Shown: positions 1 through 4,508 of the stretch, piece after piece
Position numbering within the stretch: position 1 is the stretch's first letter
How the letters are laid out: each line of letters starts with the position of its first letter
NCBI GenBank assembly: GCA_933226995.1
Contig: CAKOFP010000054.1
Coordinates: 1 to 5,273, forward strand
Source of the DNA: Candidatus Nitrosopolaris rasttigaisensis
GTDB lineage: Archaea > Thermoproteota > Nitrososphaeria > Nitrososphaerales > Nitrososphaeraceae
Reading direction: 5' to 3'
DNA: 5,273 nucleotides
Program-made: the position numbers and the translations under genes
Notes under the pieces: generated by a model
What the model saw: only the letters and a program-made list of their open reading frames with translations
The model's database searches: none
What the model was told of the DNA's origin: nothing

Positions 1-2
1 AA

Positions 3-194
3 CCAGTACAACGATGTAAGCATTGTGATGTTGATGCTTATTACGCACTGTCCGTTGAAGACTTCAACTCAGATGATATATCAGTTATTGAATTATGTTT
101 AAAATGTGCAAAGAAGGAACTCACGAAGATTATTGATGATTTTCCGTCCGTAAAAGCGTTCAAAATGGAACCTGCATCGTTATCATGTCAGTAG
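3..194 (+). CDS. Small protein with two CxxC pairs, C-terminal part (5' end outside window)
   Basis: The frame is open from the window edge to TAG at 192-194, giving 63 visible residues. Two Cys pairs are seen: CKHC at visible residues 5-8 and CLKC at 32-35, separated by about 23 residues. This is the spacing of a four-Cys zinc ribbon or treble-clef knuckle, so structural zinc binding is a reasonable inference. After the second pair comes a charged helix-like stretch (KKELTKIIDDFPSV) and a short tail ending in Cys-Gln. No start is visible, so total length and any N-terminal domain are unknown. I do not recognise a named family. It resembles the small metal-binding proteins frequent in Nitrososphaerales and fits the zinc-protein theme of this window. 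The composition (acidic, regular codon use, two Cys pairs) makes a chance frame unlikely. Confidence 0.7.
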   Translation, partial: PVQRCKHCDVDAYYALSVEDFNSDDISVIELCLKCAKKELTKIIDDFPSVKAFKMEPASLSCQ

Positions 195-312
195 TACTAA
201 TTTTTCATAATCCTAATTTTAAGTGAAAGATAACCTACTGGGATCAAACAAAGCTACCATCATCCATTCAGTTAGACCTTTCTTATAGTCCAGAGAGTCT
301 ATCCCTCAGGAA

Positions 313-339
313 ATACCCTAAGATACCTAAAATACCTCG
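313..339. repeat. Three-copy imperfect nonamer repeat
   Basis: Plus strand shows ATACCCTAAG, ATACCTAAA and ATACCTCGA back to back, with ATACC starting at 313, 323 and 332. The unit is 9-10 nt. Read on the minus strand it would encode RYF-RYL-RVF, but that frame lacks a start. Function is unknown; it may be a decayed tandem repeat or clustered protein-binding sites. Confidence 0.45.
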
Positions 340-470
340 ACCCCTGCACTACTAATTTTGCAACATCAGTAATAGATGGATTGTGTGAGTTGATGACTAC
401 TATTTCACAATTTTGAGTATTAGAACATGTATTTACGTTGACTGTAGAGATTGGATATTACGGTAGGTTT

Positions 471-498
471 TGTCAGAAAAAACTCAAAATTTCTGACA
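471..498. repeat. 9-bp perfect inverted repeat with 10-nt loop
   Basis: TGTCAGAAA (471-479) is the exact reverse complement of TTTCTGACA (490-498); the loop is AAACTCAAAA. No T-tract follows on either strand, so it is not a typical terminator. It could be a protein-binding dyad or a hairpin in a transcript. Confidence 0.5.
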
Positions 499-679
499 TA
501 AGTATGTTAATGGATAAAACGAGATGCTGATCGAAGCTAATAGTGTTGAGTAGTAGTCTGATATTTGGTTAAACTTATGATTCGTCTTTAAGCTAATTTT
601 GGATTCTTGTGATTGACAAAATCCTATCTACAAGTATGGGAATCTTTGTCCGCTATCCTTACTAACATTTAACAATTAA

Positions 680-688
680 GAATATATC
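680..688 (+). promoter_or_regulatory. TATA-like box for yjbQ-family gene
   Basis: GAATATATC is centred about 28 nt upstream of the ATG at 712. Archaeal transcription normally starts about 25-27 nt after the TATA centre, so the mRNA would begin at or next to the start codon. The absence of a Shine-Dalgarno sequence agrees with a leaderless transcript. Confidence 0.45.
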
Positions 689-711
689 TTGCTCAAATAT
701 GAGGTTCAAAG

Positions 712-1131
712 ATGAAGTCTAAAACAGAATACCTTACATTCAATACCAACACTAGACGTGCATTTATCAACATAACTCCAGATGTTAGAAGGACTGTTGA
801 AGGAACCAAAATTATGGAAGGTCTGTGTTTGGTAAATGCGATGCATATTACAGCTAGCGTTTTTGTAAACGATAATGAGAGTGGTTTGCATGAAGATTTT
901 GAAATATGGCTTGAAAAATTAGCACCACATGCTCCTACTGAACAATATAAACACAATGAGACAGGTGAAGATAATGCTGATGCACACCTGAAGCGCCAGA
1001 TGATGGGGCGAGAAGTTGTTATTGCCATTACCAATGGAAGACTAGACTTTGGTCCATGGGAGCAGATATTTTACGGGGAGTTTGACGGCCGACGGGATAA
1101 AAGGGTACTAGTGAAGGTAATTGGCGAATAA
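712..1131 (+). CDS. YjbQ/UPF0047 family protein (secondary thiamine-phosphate synthase family)
   Basis: The 139-residue product covers the whole length usual for the YjbQ (UPF0047) family. Family features in order: a beta-rich N-terminus with an I-T-P-D-V segment (residues 21-25), the H-I-T-A-S-V motif at 45-50 corresponding to the family HTTA motif, N-D-N-E (53-56), Y-x-H-N (79-82), G-E-D-N-A-D-A-H (85-92) with the conserved Asn and His, G-x-L-D-F-G-P-W-E-Q (109-118) matching the family G-x-L-x-L-G-x-W-Q block, and a C-terminal R-x-V-L-V-K-V strand. Bacterial members show weak thiamine-phosphate synthase activity, and the conserved His/Asn/Asp residues are thought to form a metal-linked active site. 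The true cellular role is unsettled and is not shown by this context. The ATG at 712 fits both the promoter and the family N-terminus. An ATG at 699 is in another frame and soon stops. Confidence 0.93.
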   Translation: MKSKTEYLTFNTNTRRAFINITPDVRRTVEGTKIMEGLCLVNAMHITASVFVNDNESGLHEDFEIWLEKLAPHAPTEQYKHNETGEDNADAHLKRQMMGREVVIAITNGRLDFGPWEQIFYGEFDGRRDKRVLVKVIGE

Positions 1132-1274
1132 AGTTAGAAAACTACGCATCGTCGGTGGTGGCAGGCAGTTCTTTATTGTGTCTCTTATGGATATAGAGTA
1201 TTAAAGTCTTATAACAAACAGCGGATCTTAAATCCCTCTCGTTAAGAACCTATCAGAACATGCAAAGTAAGAAT

Positions 1275-1285
1275 GCATTTAATAC
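1275..1285 (+). promoter_or_regulatory. TATA-like box for mini zinc-finger gene
   Basis: GCATTTAATAC lies about 29 nt before the ATG at 1309, the spacing expected for a nearly leaderless archaeal transcript. The purine-rich GAGAGATAAG just before the ATG is a poor Shine-Dalgarno match. Confidence 0.45.
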
Positions 1286-1308
1286 CTTGAATAGAAAAGA
1301 GAGATAAG

Positions 1309-1527
1309 ATGATAAAAGATAATGCTTCTAGTGACGAACACGTAATTGTTTGTAGTGAATGTGGAAGAGAATTGATAGTTAAGGATATTGTTAACAATGG
1401 AGTGGCCTTTCTAAGTCATCTGAAGATAGACCATGGTATAACATACACTCCCCAACGCATGACTGAAGTAAAAACTGAAAGAAAAAGAAGTACTGAGAAG
1501 CTAATATACAAAACTGACAATCACTAA
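1309..1527 (+). CDS. C2H2-type mini zinc-finger protein, 72 residues
   Basis: The protein has C-S-E-C at residues 15-18 and H-L-K-I-D-H with histidines at 37 and 42, giving Cys-x2-Cys-x18-His-x4-His. The segment before the first His (F-L-S-H-L) has the hydrophobic pattern of the C2H2 recognition helix. The Cys-to-His linker is longer than the classical 12 residues, so the beta hairpin must be enlarged. The tail (residues 50-70) is strongly basic (K-T-E-R-K-R and further Lys), which suits nucleic-acid binding. From this I infer a single-finger DNA- or RNA-binding protein, possibly a small regulator; no target can be read from the sequence. The ATG is the first in frame and is supported by the TATA-like box. 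It stands alone, 177 nt after the yjbQ-family gene, with its own promoter. Confidence 0.8.
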   Translation: MIKDNASSDEHVIVCSECGRELIVKDIVNNGVAFLSHLKIDHGITYTPQRMTEVKTERKRSTEKLIYKTDNH

Positions 1528-1761
1528 TACGATGAATAAAAGTCCATTCAAAAAAAGTATAAAATATACATTGATCCGCAGTGAACGAAATTGACTATAG
1601 CCACCTTGAGAGCCAAGAATTTGTCGTTAATATTCAGTCCACGCTACATCTGATGTCTTGTCTACATTTTTCAACTGTATCAATTTGTTAATTTGAGATT
1701 ATTACCTGTCTTCATGGTGTTAATTTTGTCAGTTTCATATCCTGTATTGAAAATATTAAAA

Positions 1762-1783
1762 ATAGAAGTTCAGGGACTTCTAT
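1762..1783 (-). terminator. Hairpin plus T-tract terminator of the 162-residue gene
   Basis: On the minus strand, ATAGAAGT and ACTTCTAT form a perfect 8-bp stem with a 6-nt loop, and the next bases are TTTTTAATATTTT. The hairpin begins 18 nt after the stop codon at 1802. This has the layout of a bacterial intrinsic terminator. In archaea the T-tract alone can terminate; the added stem is a bonus. Confidence 0.65.
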
Positions 1784-1801
1784 GCTAATCAAAATAATTT
1801 C

Positions 1802-2290
1802 TTAGTAGACAGCTCGTAACATGCGATCAACTTCTTCTTCTGGAACATCAAAAAAATCAAAAGCAGATCTCATAAGTTTGCTATTAGTACCATCATATCT
1901 TTTTTGGTTTACTCTTGCCTTCACAAGAGTCTCTGAAATCTGTGTTAACAATATTTGTGCGAAGCGATTCCACTCTTGCAAGTCTTTGTCAGATCTTAGA
2001 GAAGCCAATATAGGATTCAATTTTGCAAATGATGCAATTATAAGTACTCTGTATTTCTGCAAATCTTTTTTATATGGATTACTATCCGGAATAGACCGAA
2101 TTTCAGAGCACACAATGTGTTGGTATTCATCCAAATTTTTTGCAATTGTAGAAGTGCTGCCAATACTTGCCACTCTGTTTCTCTGGAATCTAACATTAAC
2201 TGCTATACCTTCAAAAAGCCCCTCTATTCTGTCTATGACCAGTTCGTGTGATGTGATGCCGTCCTTGGATAATAATTTATGGCATTTCAT
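1802..2290 (-). CDS. Unrecognised helical protein, 162 residues
   Basis: I do not recognise this protein. Visible in it: a short N-terminal segment with Cys3, a beta-like region (E-L-V-I-D-R-I-E-G-L-F-E-G-I-A-V-N-V-R-F, residues 16-35), then mainly amphipathic helices from about 50 to the end. It has no signal peptide and no convincing transmembrane span; the segment around 80-98 is hydrophobic but interrupted. The C-terminus is acidic (P-E-E-E-V-D, 150-155). There is no Cys pair, P-loop or recognisable helix-turn-helix. It is probably a cytosolic protein. The coding call is supported by length, by an AT-rich TATA-like element about 23 nt before the ATG, and by a hairpin/T-tract terminator just after the stop. 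The antisense frame at 1821-2327 is of similar length but has no such signals and a low-complexity Ser/Leu/Phe-rich product, so I take this strand as coding. Confidence 0.75.
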   Translation of the reverse strand: MKCHKLLSKDGITSHELVIDRIEGLFEGIAVNVRFQRNRVASIGSTSTIAKNLDEYQHIVCSEIRSIPDSNPYKKDLQKYRVLIIASFAKLNPILASLRSDKDLQEWNRFAQILLTQISETLVKARVNQKRYDGTNSKLMRSAFDFFDVPEEEVDRMLRAVY

Positions 2291-2307
2291 ATCATTAATA
2301 ATGTACC

Positions 2308-2318
2308 TATTAATAATT
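2308..2318 (-). promoter_or_regulatory. TATA-like box for the 162-residue gene
   Basis: On the minus strand AATTATTAATA is centred about 23 nt upstream of the ATG at 2290. With usual archaeal spacing the transcript would start at or almost at the ATG. Confidence 0.4.
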
Positions 2319-2340
2319 CGAGAATAACGACTATTGAAAG

Positions 2341-2355
2341 TAATAATAATAATAA
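2341..2355. repeat. (TAA)5 microsatellite
   Basis: Five TAA units in a row on the plus strand (TTA on the minus strand), 50 nt upstream of the 162-residue gene. It is probably simple AT-rich slippage sequence and may affect promoter melting or spacing. Confidence 0.6.
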
Positions 2356-2631
2356 ATTCTTACTCCACATATATACATAGCTGCCGTGTCTGAAAACCCA
2401 AAATTTTCATCGCCGCGTACTACTATTCCTATACTATTAGTAAAACAGTGGCAGGAATGCAGACCTTCTTCCACGTCTTCCTAAAGGAGACCATTAATCG
2501 CCTCAACAACCAATTCAAATTCCAGTATTCGATAAAATAATATAATTGAAACGAAATTATTGTGTATACGTATCGTGTTCTTTCTGTTCTGTTTCAAGAA
2601 TAATAACACCTGATGTACCACAAGCATTAAG

Positions 2632-2642
2632 AAGGAGGTGAT
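2632..2642 (+). promoter_or_regulatory. Orphan Shine-Dalgarno-like sequence
   Basis: AAGGAGGTGAT matches the reverse complement of the conserved 16S rRNA 3' end (ATCACCTCCT) over 10 nt. No ATG, GTG or TTG lies at normal spacing after it. The GTG inside it (2638) opens a 30-codon frame ending at 2730 that overlaps the start of the 118-residue gene in another frame. It lies about 66 nt before the 2708 start, too far to serve that gene directly. Confidence 0.35.
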
Positions 2643-2668
2643 TAGTACACAAGAAGGTGAAGGAGAGC

Positions 2669-2681
2669 CTTATAATATAAC
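2669..2681 (+). promoter_or_regulatory. TATA-like box for the 118-residue gene
   Basis: CTTATAATATAAC is centred about 33 nt before the ATG at 2708, predicting a start of transcription near 2702 and a leader of only a few bases. Confidence 0.5.
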
Positions 2682-2707
2682 CTGGGACAATATAGTACAG
2701 CAGAAAA

Positions 2708-3064
2708 ATGACTATAGATTCAAATTCTAGAGGTTCAAGTTCAACAAGCTTTACTGAAAGTGGAAGTGGGATTGGACTACCGAAAGAGGATAAAGCAGGC
2801 TTAGAAGATAATTTTCATGAGTTTATTAATAAGAGAAAATTCCGATTTCGTGGGAAATATAATCTTAATATTCTGGACTTAGAACATGAGATTAGTAAAT
2901 GGAATAAAACGTACACTTCCTTTCTATATCATGCCAGCATTAATCCTGAAATAATATATGAAAGGGCGACCGAGATATATGAGGAAGGCAGATTATTCCA
3001 GAAGCAAATAAGAGATATTGCAGAAAAGATAGTTCATGATGAAGAATTAAAGTTGTTAAAGTAA
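2708..3064 (+). CDS. Unrecognised protein, 118 residues, Ser-rich N-terminus
   Basis: I do not recognise this protein. Residues 1-25 are rich in Ser, Gly and Thr and look disordered. A basic patch follows at 42-50 (K-R-K-F-R-F-R-G-K), then Leu/Ile-containing amphipathic helices with many Glu/Lys/Arg from about 54 to 118, suitable for a helical bundle or short coiled coil. There are no Cys residues, so this is not one of the zinc-binding proteins nearby. No signal peptide or membrane span is seen. The basic patch could contact nucleic acid, but that is a guess. The ATG is the only start in this frame after the stop at 2693-2695 and is preceded by a good TATA-like box, which supports a real, independently transcribed gene. 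Confidence 0.65.
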   Translation: MTIDSNSRGSSSTSFTESGSGIGLPKEDKAGLEDNFHEFINKRKFRFRGKYNLNILDLEHEISKWNKTYTSFLYHASINPEIIYERATEIYEEGRLFQKQIRDIAEKIVHDEELKLLK

Positions 3065-3668
3065 AGTCAATTATTAGATAATAAGAAAGTTAGTTGAATT
3101 ATCACAGTTGACGTATCATTAGATTGGTAGTGTTGCGGCTGTTTTGATCTTCTTCTGCTGTACGACTAAAGATTGTCTTAAGCACCTTTTTGGATAGCAT
3201 AACTTTACGCACCAAGAATTGGATGGTTAAGGCAATAGGCGCTATTCTATGTACATTGAATTATTAGCCTTCACAGCTTTAGTTCTACCTGTGGAAACAG
3301 TCTCATGTTATGTGAAGGTTCGACAATCTTATGACATGAGTAGCAATAAGTAATGATATCGGCATAAAATTATACCTATTTTGGAGCTACCCCTTTTAAT
3401 ATGGAAGACCTAAGATGAAGGCCAAAATCAACCAAACCTTATAAGTTCTACTATTGCGAATACTAGTATTACAAATCTCTACCTGACGATTAACTTTCCC
3501 GCAGAATTAGATTTGGTGAAATTCCAAGTCGATGGAAAGCATTGGAAAATCAACATTCAGTCCGATCAATTTTTTTGGATCTGTCTAGCACGGCCAAGCA
3601 TCGTTTGTTTCATTGCTAGAAACATAAAGGTTAACCATAGTTGATCCATATATTATTAGTAACACCGC
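3065..3668. other. 604-nt spacer without a convincing gene
   Basis: No well-supported coding gene is seen. Contents: a weak AT-only hairpin just after the preceding gene (TTATT 3071-3075 with AATAA 3080-3084); a 32-residue minus-strand frame (3102-3200) without promoter support; nested complementary segments at 3261-3349 that may form a structured RNA; and a plus-strand frame open for 76 codons (3414-3644) with no ATG, which could be a gene remnant. Confidence 0.5.
3261..3349 (+). ncRNA. Candidate structured RNA with possible pseudoknot
   Basis: Four complementary pairs nest and cross. CCTTCACA (3268-3275) pairs perfectly with TGTGAAGG (3311-3318). CTGT (3289-3292) and ACAG (3297-3300) close a GGAA tetraloop inside that loop. 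CTCATGTTAT (3302-3311) pairs with ATGACATGAG (3331-3340) over 10 bp with one G-U that favours the plus strand; it crosses the first helix, giving an H-type pseudoknot topology with position 3311 contested. TTATT (3261-3265) with AATAA (3345-3349) could close the whole. It matches no RNA class that I recognise, and neither RNase P nor SRP signatures are present. Chance complementarity in AT-rich DNA is a real alternative. Confidence 0.3.
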
Positions 3669-3819
3669 ATGTCTTCATCAGCTCCTTCAACTTCCAAAAA
3701 CGTAAAACAGCACCGATGTAACACTTGCAATATAATTTTTGATAGTATTGAAAAATTGAACGCTCATAATTAGGATGGAACATGGTAAGGCTAGACAGTC
3801 ACCTGCAGGCGTTAGTTAA
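3669..3819 (+). pseudogene. C2H2 mini zinc-finger gene broken by a +1 frameshift
   Basis: From ATG 3669 the frame encodes 34 residues to TAG at 3771-3773. A Ser-rich leader is followed by H-R-C-N-T-C (Cys at 17 and 20), then N-I-I-F-D-S-I-E-K-L-N-A-H (His 33). A classical finger needs a second His 3-5 residues later, which this frame lacks. Skipping one base (the T at 3771) continues as R-M-E-H-G-K-A-R-Q and ends at TAA 3817-3819. That restores Cys-x2-Cys-x12-His-x4-His and a basic tail, giving a complete protein of about 49 residues. This is strong evidence of a one-base insertion in a former or current single-finger gene, whether true decay or a sequencing error. A TATA-like ACATAAAG lies at about 3630-3637. 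The intact product would have been a small nucleic-acid-binding protein. Confidence 0.75.
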
Positions 3820-3832
3820 CGAAATCTCAACC

Positions 3833-3852
3833 TCCTTTATTTTTCAAAAGGA
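3833..3852. terminator. Possible terminator between convergent genes
   Basis: TCCTTT (3833-3838) pairs with AAAGGA (3847-3852) over 6 bp, and the plus strand carries TTTATTTTTC across the stem and loop. A T-rich tract of this kind can terminate archaeal transcription. It sits just after the plus-strand zinc-finger remnant and faces the minus-strand Cys-rich gene, so it may serve the plus strand or both. Confidence 0.35.
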
Positions 3853-3896
3853 CTTTAAGACTGAAGGAACAGAGTTTCACAGTCCGACAACTCAAA

Positions 3897-4137
3897 TCAT
3901 GTTGTTGAAATGGATTTCATAGATTCCGCTTTCTTTTTTCTCGTTCTTAATTTCAGTTCGGATTTTAAGTTGCGTGGCTTCATTCTTAGTCTGTAACCAC
4001 AGCATGGACACCATAATCCTTCCCATTTTATGACTCTGGCAAATTTGACATCTTTTCTGTCCAGTAGAATAGCGATTACCACCGTCATGATGTGATCTGG
4101 TGGCTTTGTGACGTATACAAATACCCTTACAAGACAT
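3897..4137 (-). pseudogene. Cys-rich zinc-binding protein gene broken by a +1 frameshift
   Basis: Reading from ATG 4137, the first 34 codons give M-S-C-K-G-I-C-I-R-H-K-A and later G-Q-K-R-C-Q-I-C-Q. Staying in that frame then gives unlike sequence. Skipping one base near 4035 continues as V-I-K-W-E-G-L-W-C-P-C-C-G-Y-R-L-R and K-P-R-N-L-K, then a Lys/Arg-rich tail to TGA at 3897-3899. The rejoined product is about 79 residues with C-x3-C, C-x2-C and C-P-C-C groups. This matches my memory of a small Cys-rich family recurrent in Nitrososphaerales (CKGIC ... RCQ.C ... WCPCCGYRLR), in which about two more residues separate the last two blocks, so a 2-nt deletion is the best explanation. It probably binds zinc and, with its basic tail, nucleic acid. 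A GTG at 4188 would extend the N-terminus but overlaps the upstream gene. Spacing suggests cotranscription with that gene. Confidence 0.75.
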
Positions 4138-4171
4138 TTCTAATTCTTCATTAGCTTCGTCGCCTGCATAT

Positions 4172-4276
4172 CTAATCGCTCTTTGCACACCTCATATGAC
4201 CAGTCATGTCACGGTGTAGTTCATAATCTAGTTCAGACGCGAAATTTTCTTTACAATTCTCACAAATCACTCGCAT
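4172..4276 (-). CDS. C2H2 mini zinc-finger protein, 34 residues
   Basis: This intact tiny frame runs from ATG at 4276 to TAG at 4172-4174. The protein starts M-R-V-I-C-E-N-C-K, with Cys 5 and 8, and has L-H-R-D-M-T-G-H with His 21 and 27: Cys-x2-Cys-x12-His-x5-His. Position 12 (Phe) and the Leu before the first His are the usual C2H2 core residues. The whole protein is essentially one finger plus a short basic tail (M-R-C-A-K-S-D). Single C2H2 fingers fold alone with zinc and can bind DNA, RNA or protein; which applies here cannot be read. It lies 34 nt upstream of the Cys-rich gene on the same strand, so the two probably form one transcript. A TATA-like AATTATTTT sits about 31 nt before the ATG, consistent with a leaderless mRNA. 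It is too small for many gene callers. Confidence 0.7.
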   Translation of the reverse strand: MRVICENCKENFASELDYELHRDMTGHMRCAKSD

Positions 4277-4302
4277 ATTATATTACAACTTTCCCCTGAA
4301 CT

Positions 4303-4311
4303 GAAAATAAT
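4303..4311 (-). promoter_or_regulatory. TATA-like box for the 34-residue zinc-finger gene
   Basis: Minus-strand AATTATTTT is centred about 31 nt upstream of ATG 4276. It predicts a start of transcription within a few bases of the ATG. Confidence 0.4.
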
Positions 4312-4367
4312 TGTTACTGGTAGGTTGTTGTTTATCTCTGATACAGGCTGACACTTTACTCAGAGGC

Positions 4368-4383
4368 GATGTATTCATACATC
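4368..4383. repeat. 16-nt dyad, possible operator
   Basis: GATGTAT and ATACATC are perfect inverted 7-bp arms around a central TC. The site is between two divergent promoters, 92 nt from one start and 126 nt from the other. A dimeric regulator acting on both sides would bind a site of this form; no regulator is identified. Confidence 0.4.
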
Positions 4384-4461
4384 ATGATGAAAAAAGTTTT
4401 CTAAAATCAAGAGATGCTTGCCGCTGCCAATTTTAAACAACTATATTAGCAACATCGTCAT

Positions 4462-4470
4462 CTTATAATA
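4462..4470 (+). promoter_or_regulatory. TATA-like box for the CxxC protein/hflX pair
   Basis: CTTATAATA is centred about 43 nt before ATG 4509, predicting transcription start near 4493 and a leader of about 16 nt. No other good box is seen before the hflX start, so this may drive both genes. Confidence 0.4.
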
Positions 4471-4508
4471 GTACAGACGATGCGGGAAGATGAATAACTA
4501 GATTGTCG

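Larger units (their letters stand above)
195..711. other. Long non-coding spacer
   Basis: No convincing gene lies in these 517 nt on either strand. What is visible is a triple nonamer-like repeat (313-339), a 9-bp inverted repeat (471-498) and, at the right edge, the TATA-like box of the next gene. A minus-strand frame of about 54 codons crosses the nonamer repeat but has no usable start codon and looks fortuitous. Confidence 0.6.
2331..2707. other. Spacer between divergent genes
   Basis: This spacer separates the minus-strand 162-residue gene from the plus-strand 118-residue gene. It holds a TAA trinucleotide run (about 2341-2355), an orphan Shine-Dalgarno-like sequence (2632-2642) and the TATA-like box of the next gene. 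A minus-strand frame from ATG 2627 is open for 48 codons to a TAG at 2481-2483, then for 49 more codons to 2331. A decayed gene is possible but not supported. Confidence 0.5.
4277..4508. other. Divergent promoter region between zinc-finger operon and the CxxC protein/hflX pair
   Basis: This 232-nt spacer separates the minus-strand pair (start 4276) from the plus-strand pair (start 4509). It contains a TATA-like box for each side, a 16-nt dyad (4368-4383) and a weak 6-bp inverted pair CTCTGA (4336-4341) with TCAGAG (4360-4365). No gene is seen. Confidence 0.5.

Noticed and set aside
693..1034. Minus-strand open frames opposite the yjbQ-family gene (also 706-891)
   Set aside because: They are antisense to a gene with full-length family motifs; their products are Ser/Leu-rich without any motif and no promoter faces them.
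1821..2327. Plus-strand 168-codon frame opposite the 162-residue gene
   Set aside because: The product is a Ser/Leu/Phe-rich mirror of the minus-strand protein, whereas the minus strand has a TATA-like box and a terminator at the right places. If both were tested, codon-position bias would decide.
3102..3200. Minus-strand 32-residue frame starting M-L-S-K-K-V-L
   Set aside because: No TATA-like box or Shine-Dalgarno sequence at normal distance, no motif, and the length is within chance for AT-rich DNA.
3316..3328. GGTTCGA resembling a tRNA T-loop
   Set aside because: The flanking 5-bp T-stem, the conserved C after the loop, an acceptor stem and an anticodon arm are all missing; the motif falls in the loop of another helix.
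3660..3820. Programmed +1 frameshifting to make the zinc finger
   Set aside because: The codon before the stop (AAU) would re-pair poorly as AUU after a +1 slip, and there is no supporting Shine-Dalgarno-like stimulator; decay or an indel error is simpler.
3892..4188. Full 98-codon GTG-started minus frame as one intact protein
   Set aside because: Its second half does not continue the Cys-rich pattern, while the neighbouring frame carries the family block W-C-P-C-C-G-Y-R-L-R; a frameshifted gene explains both.
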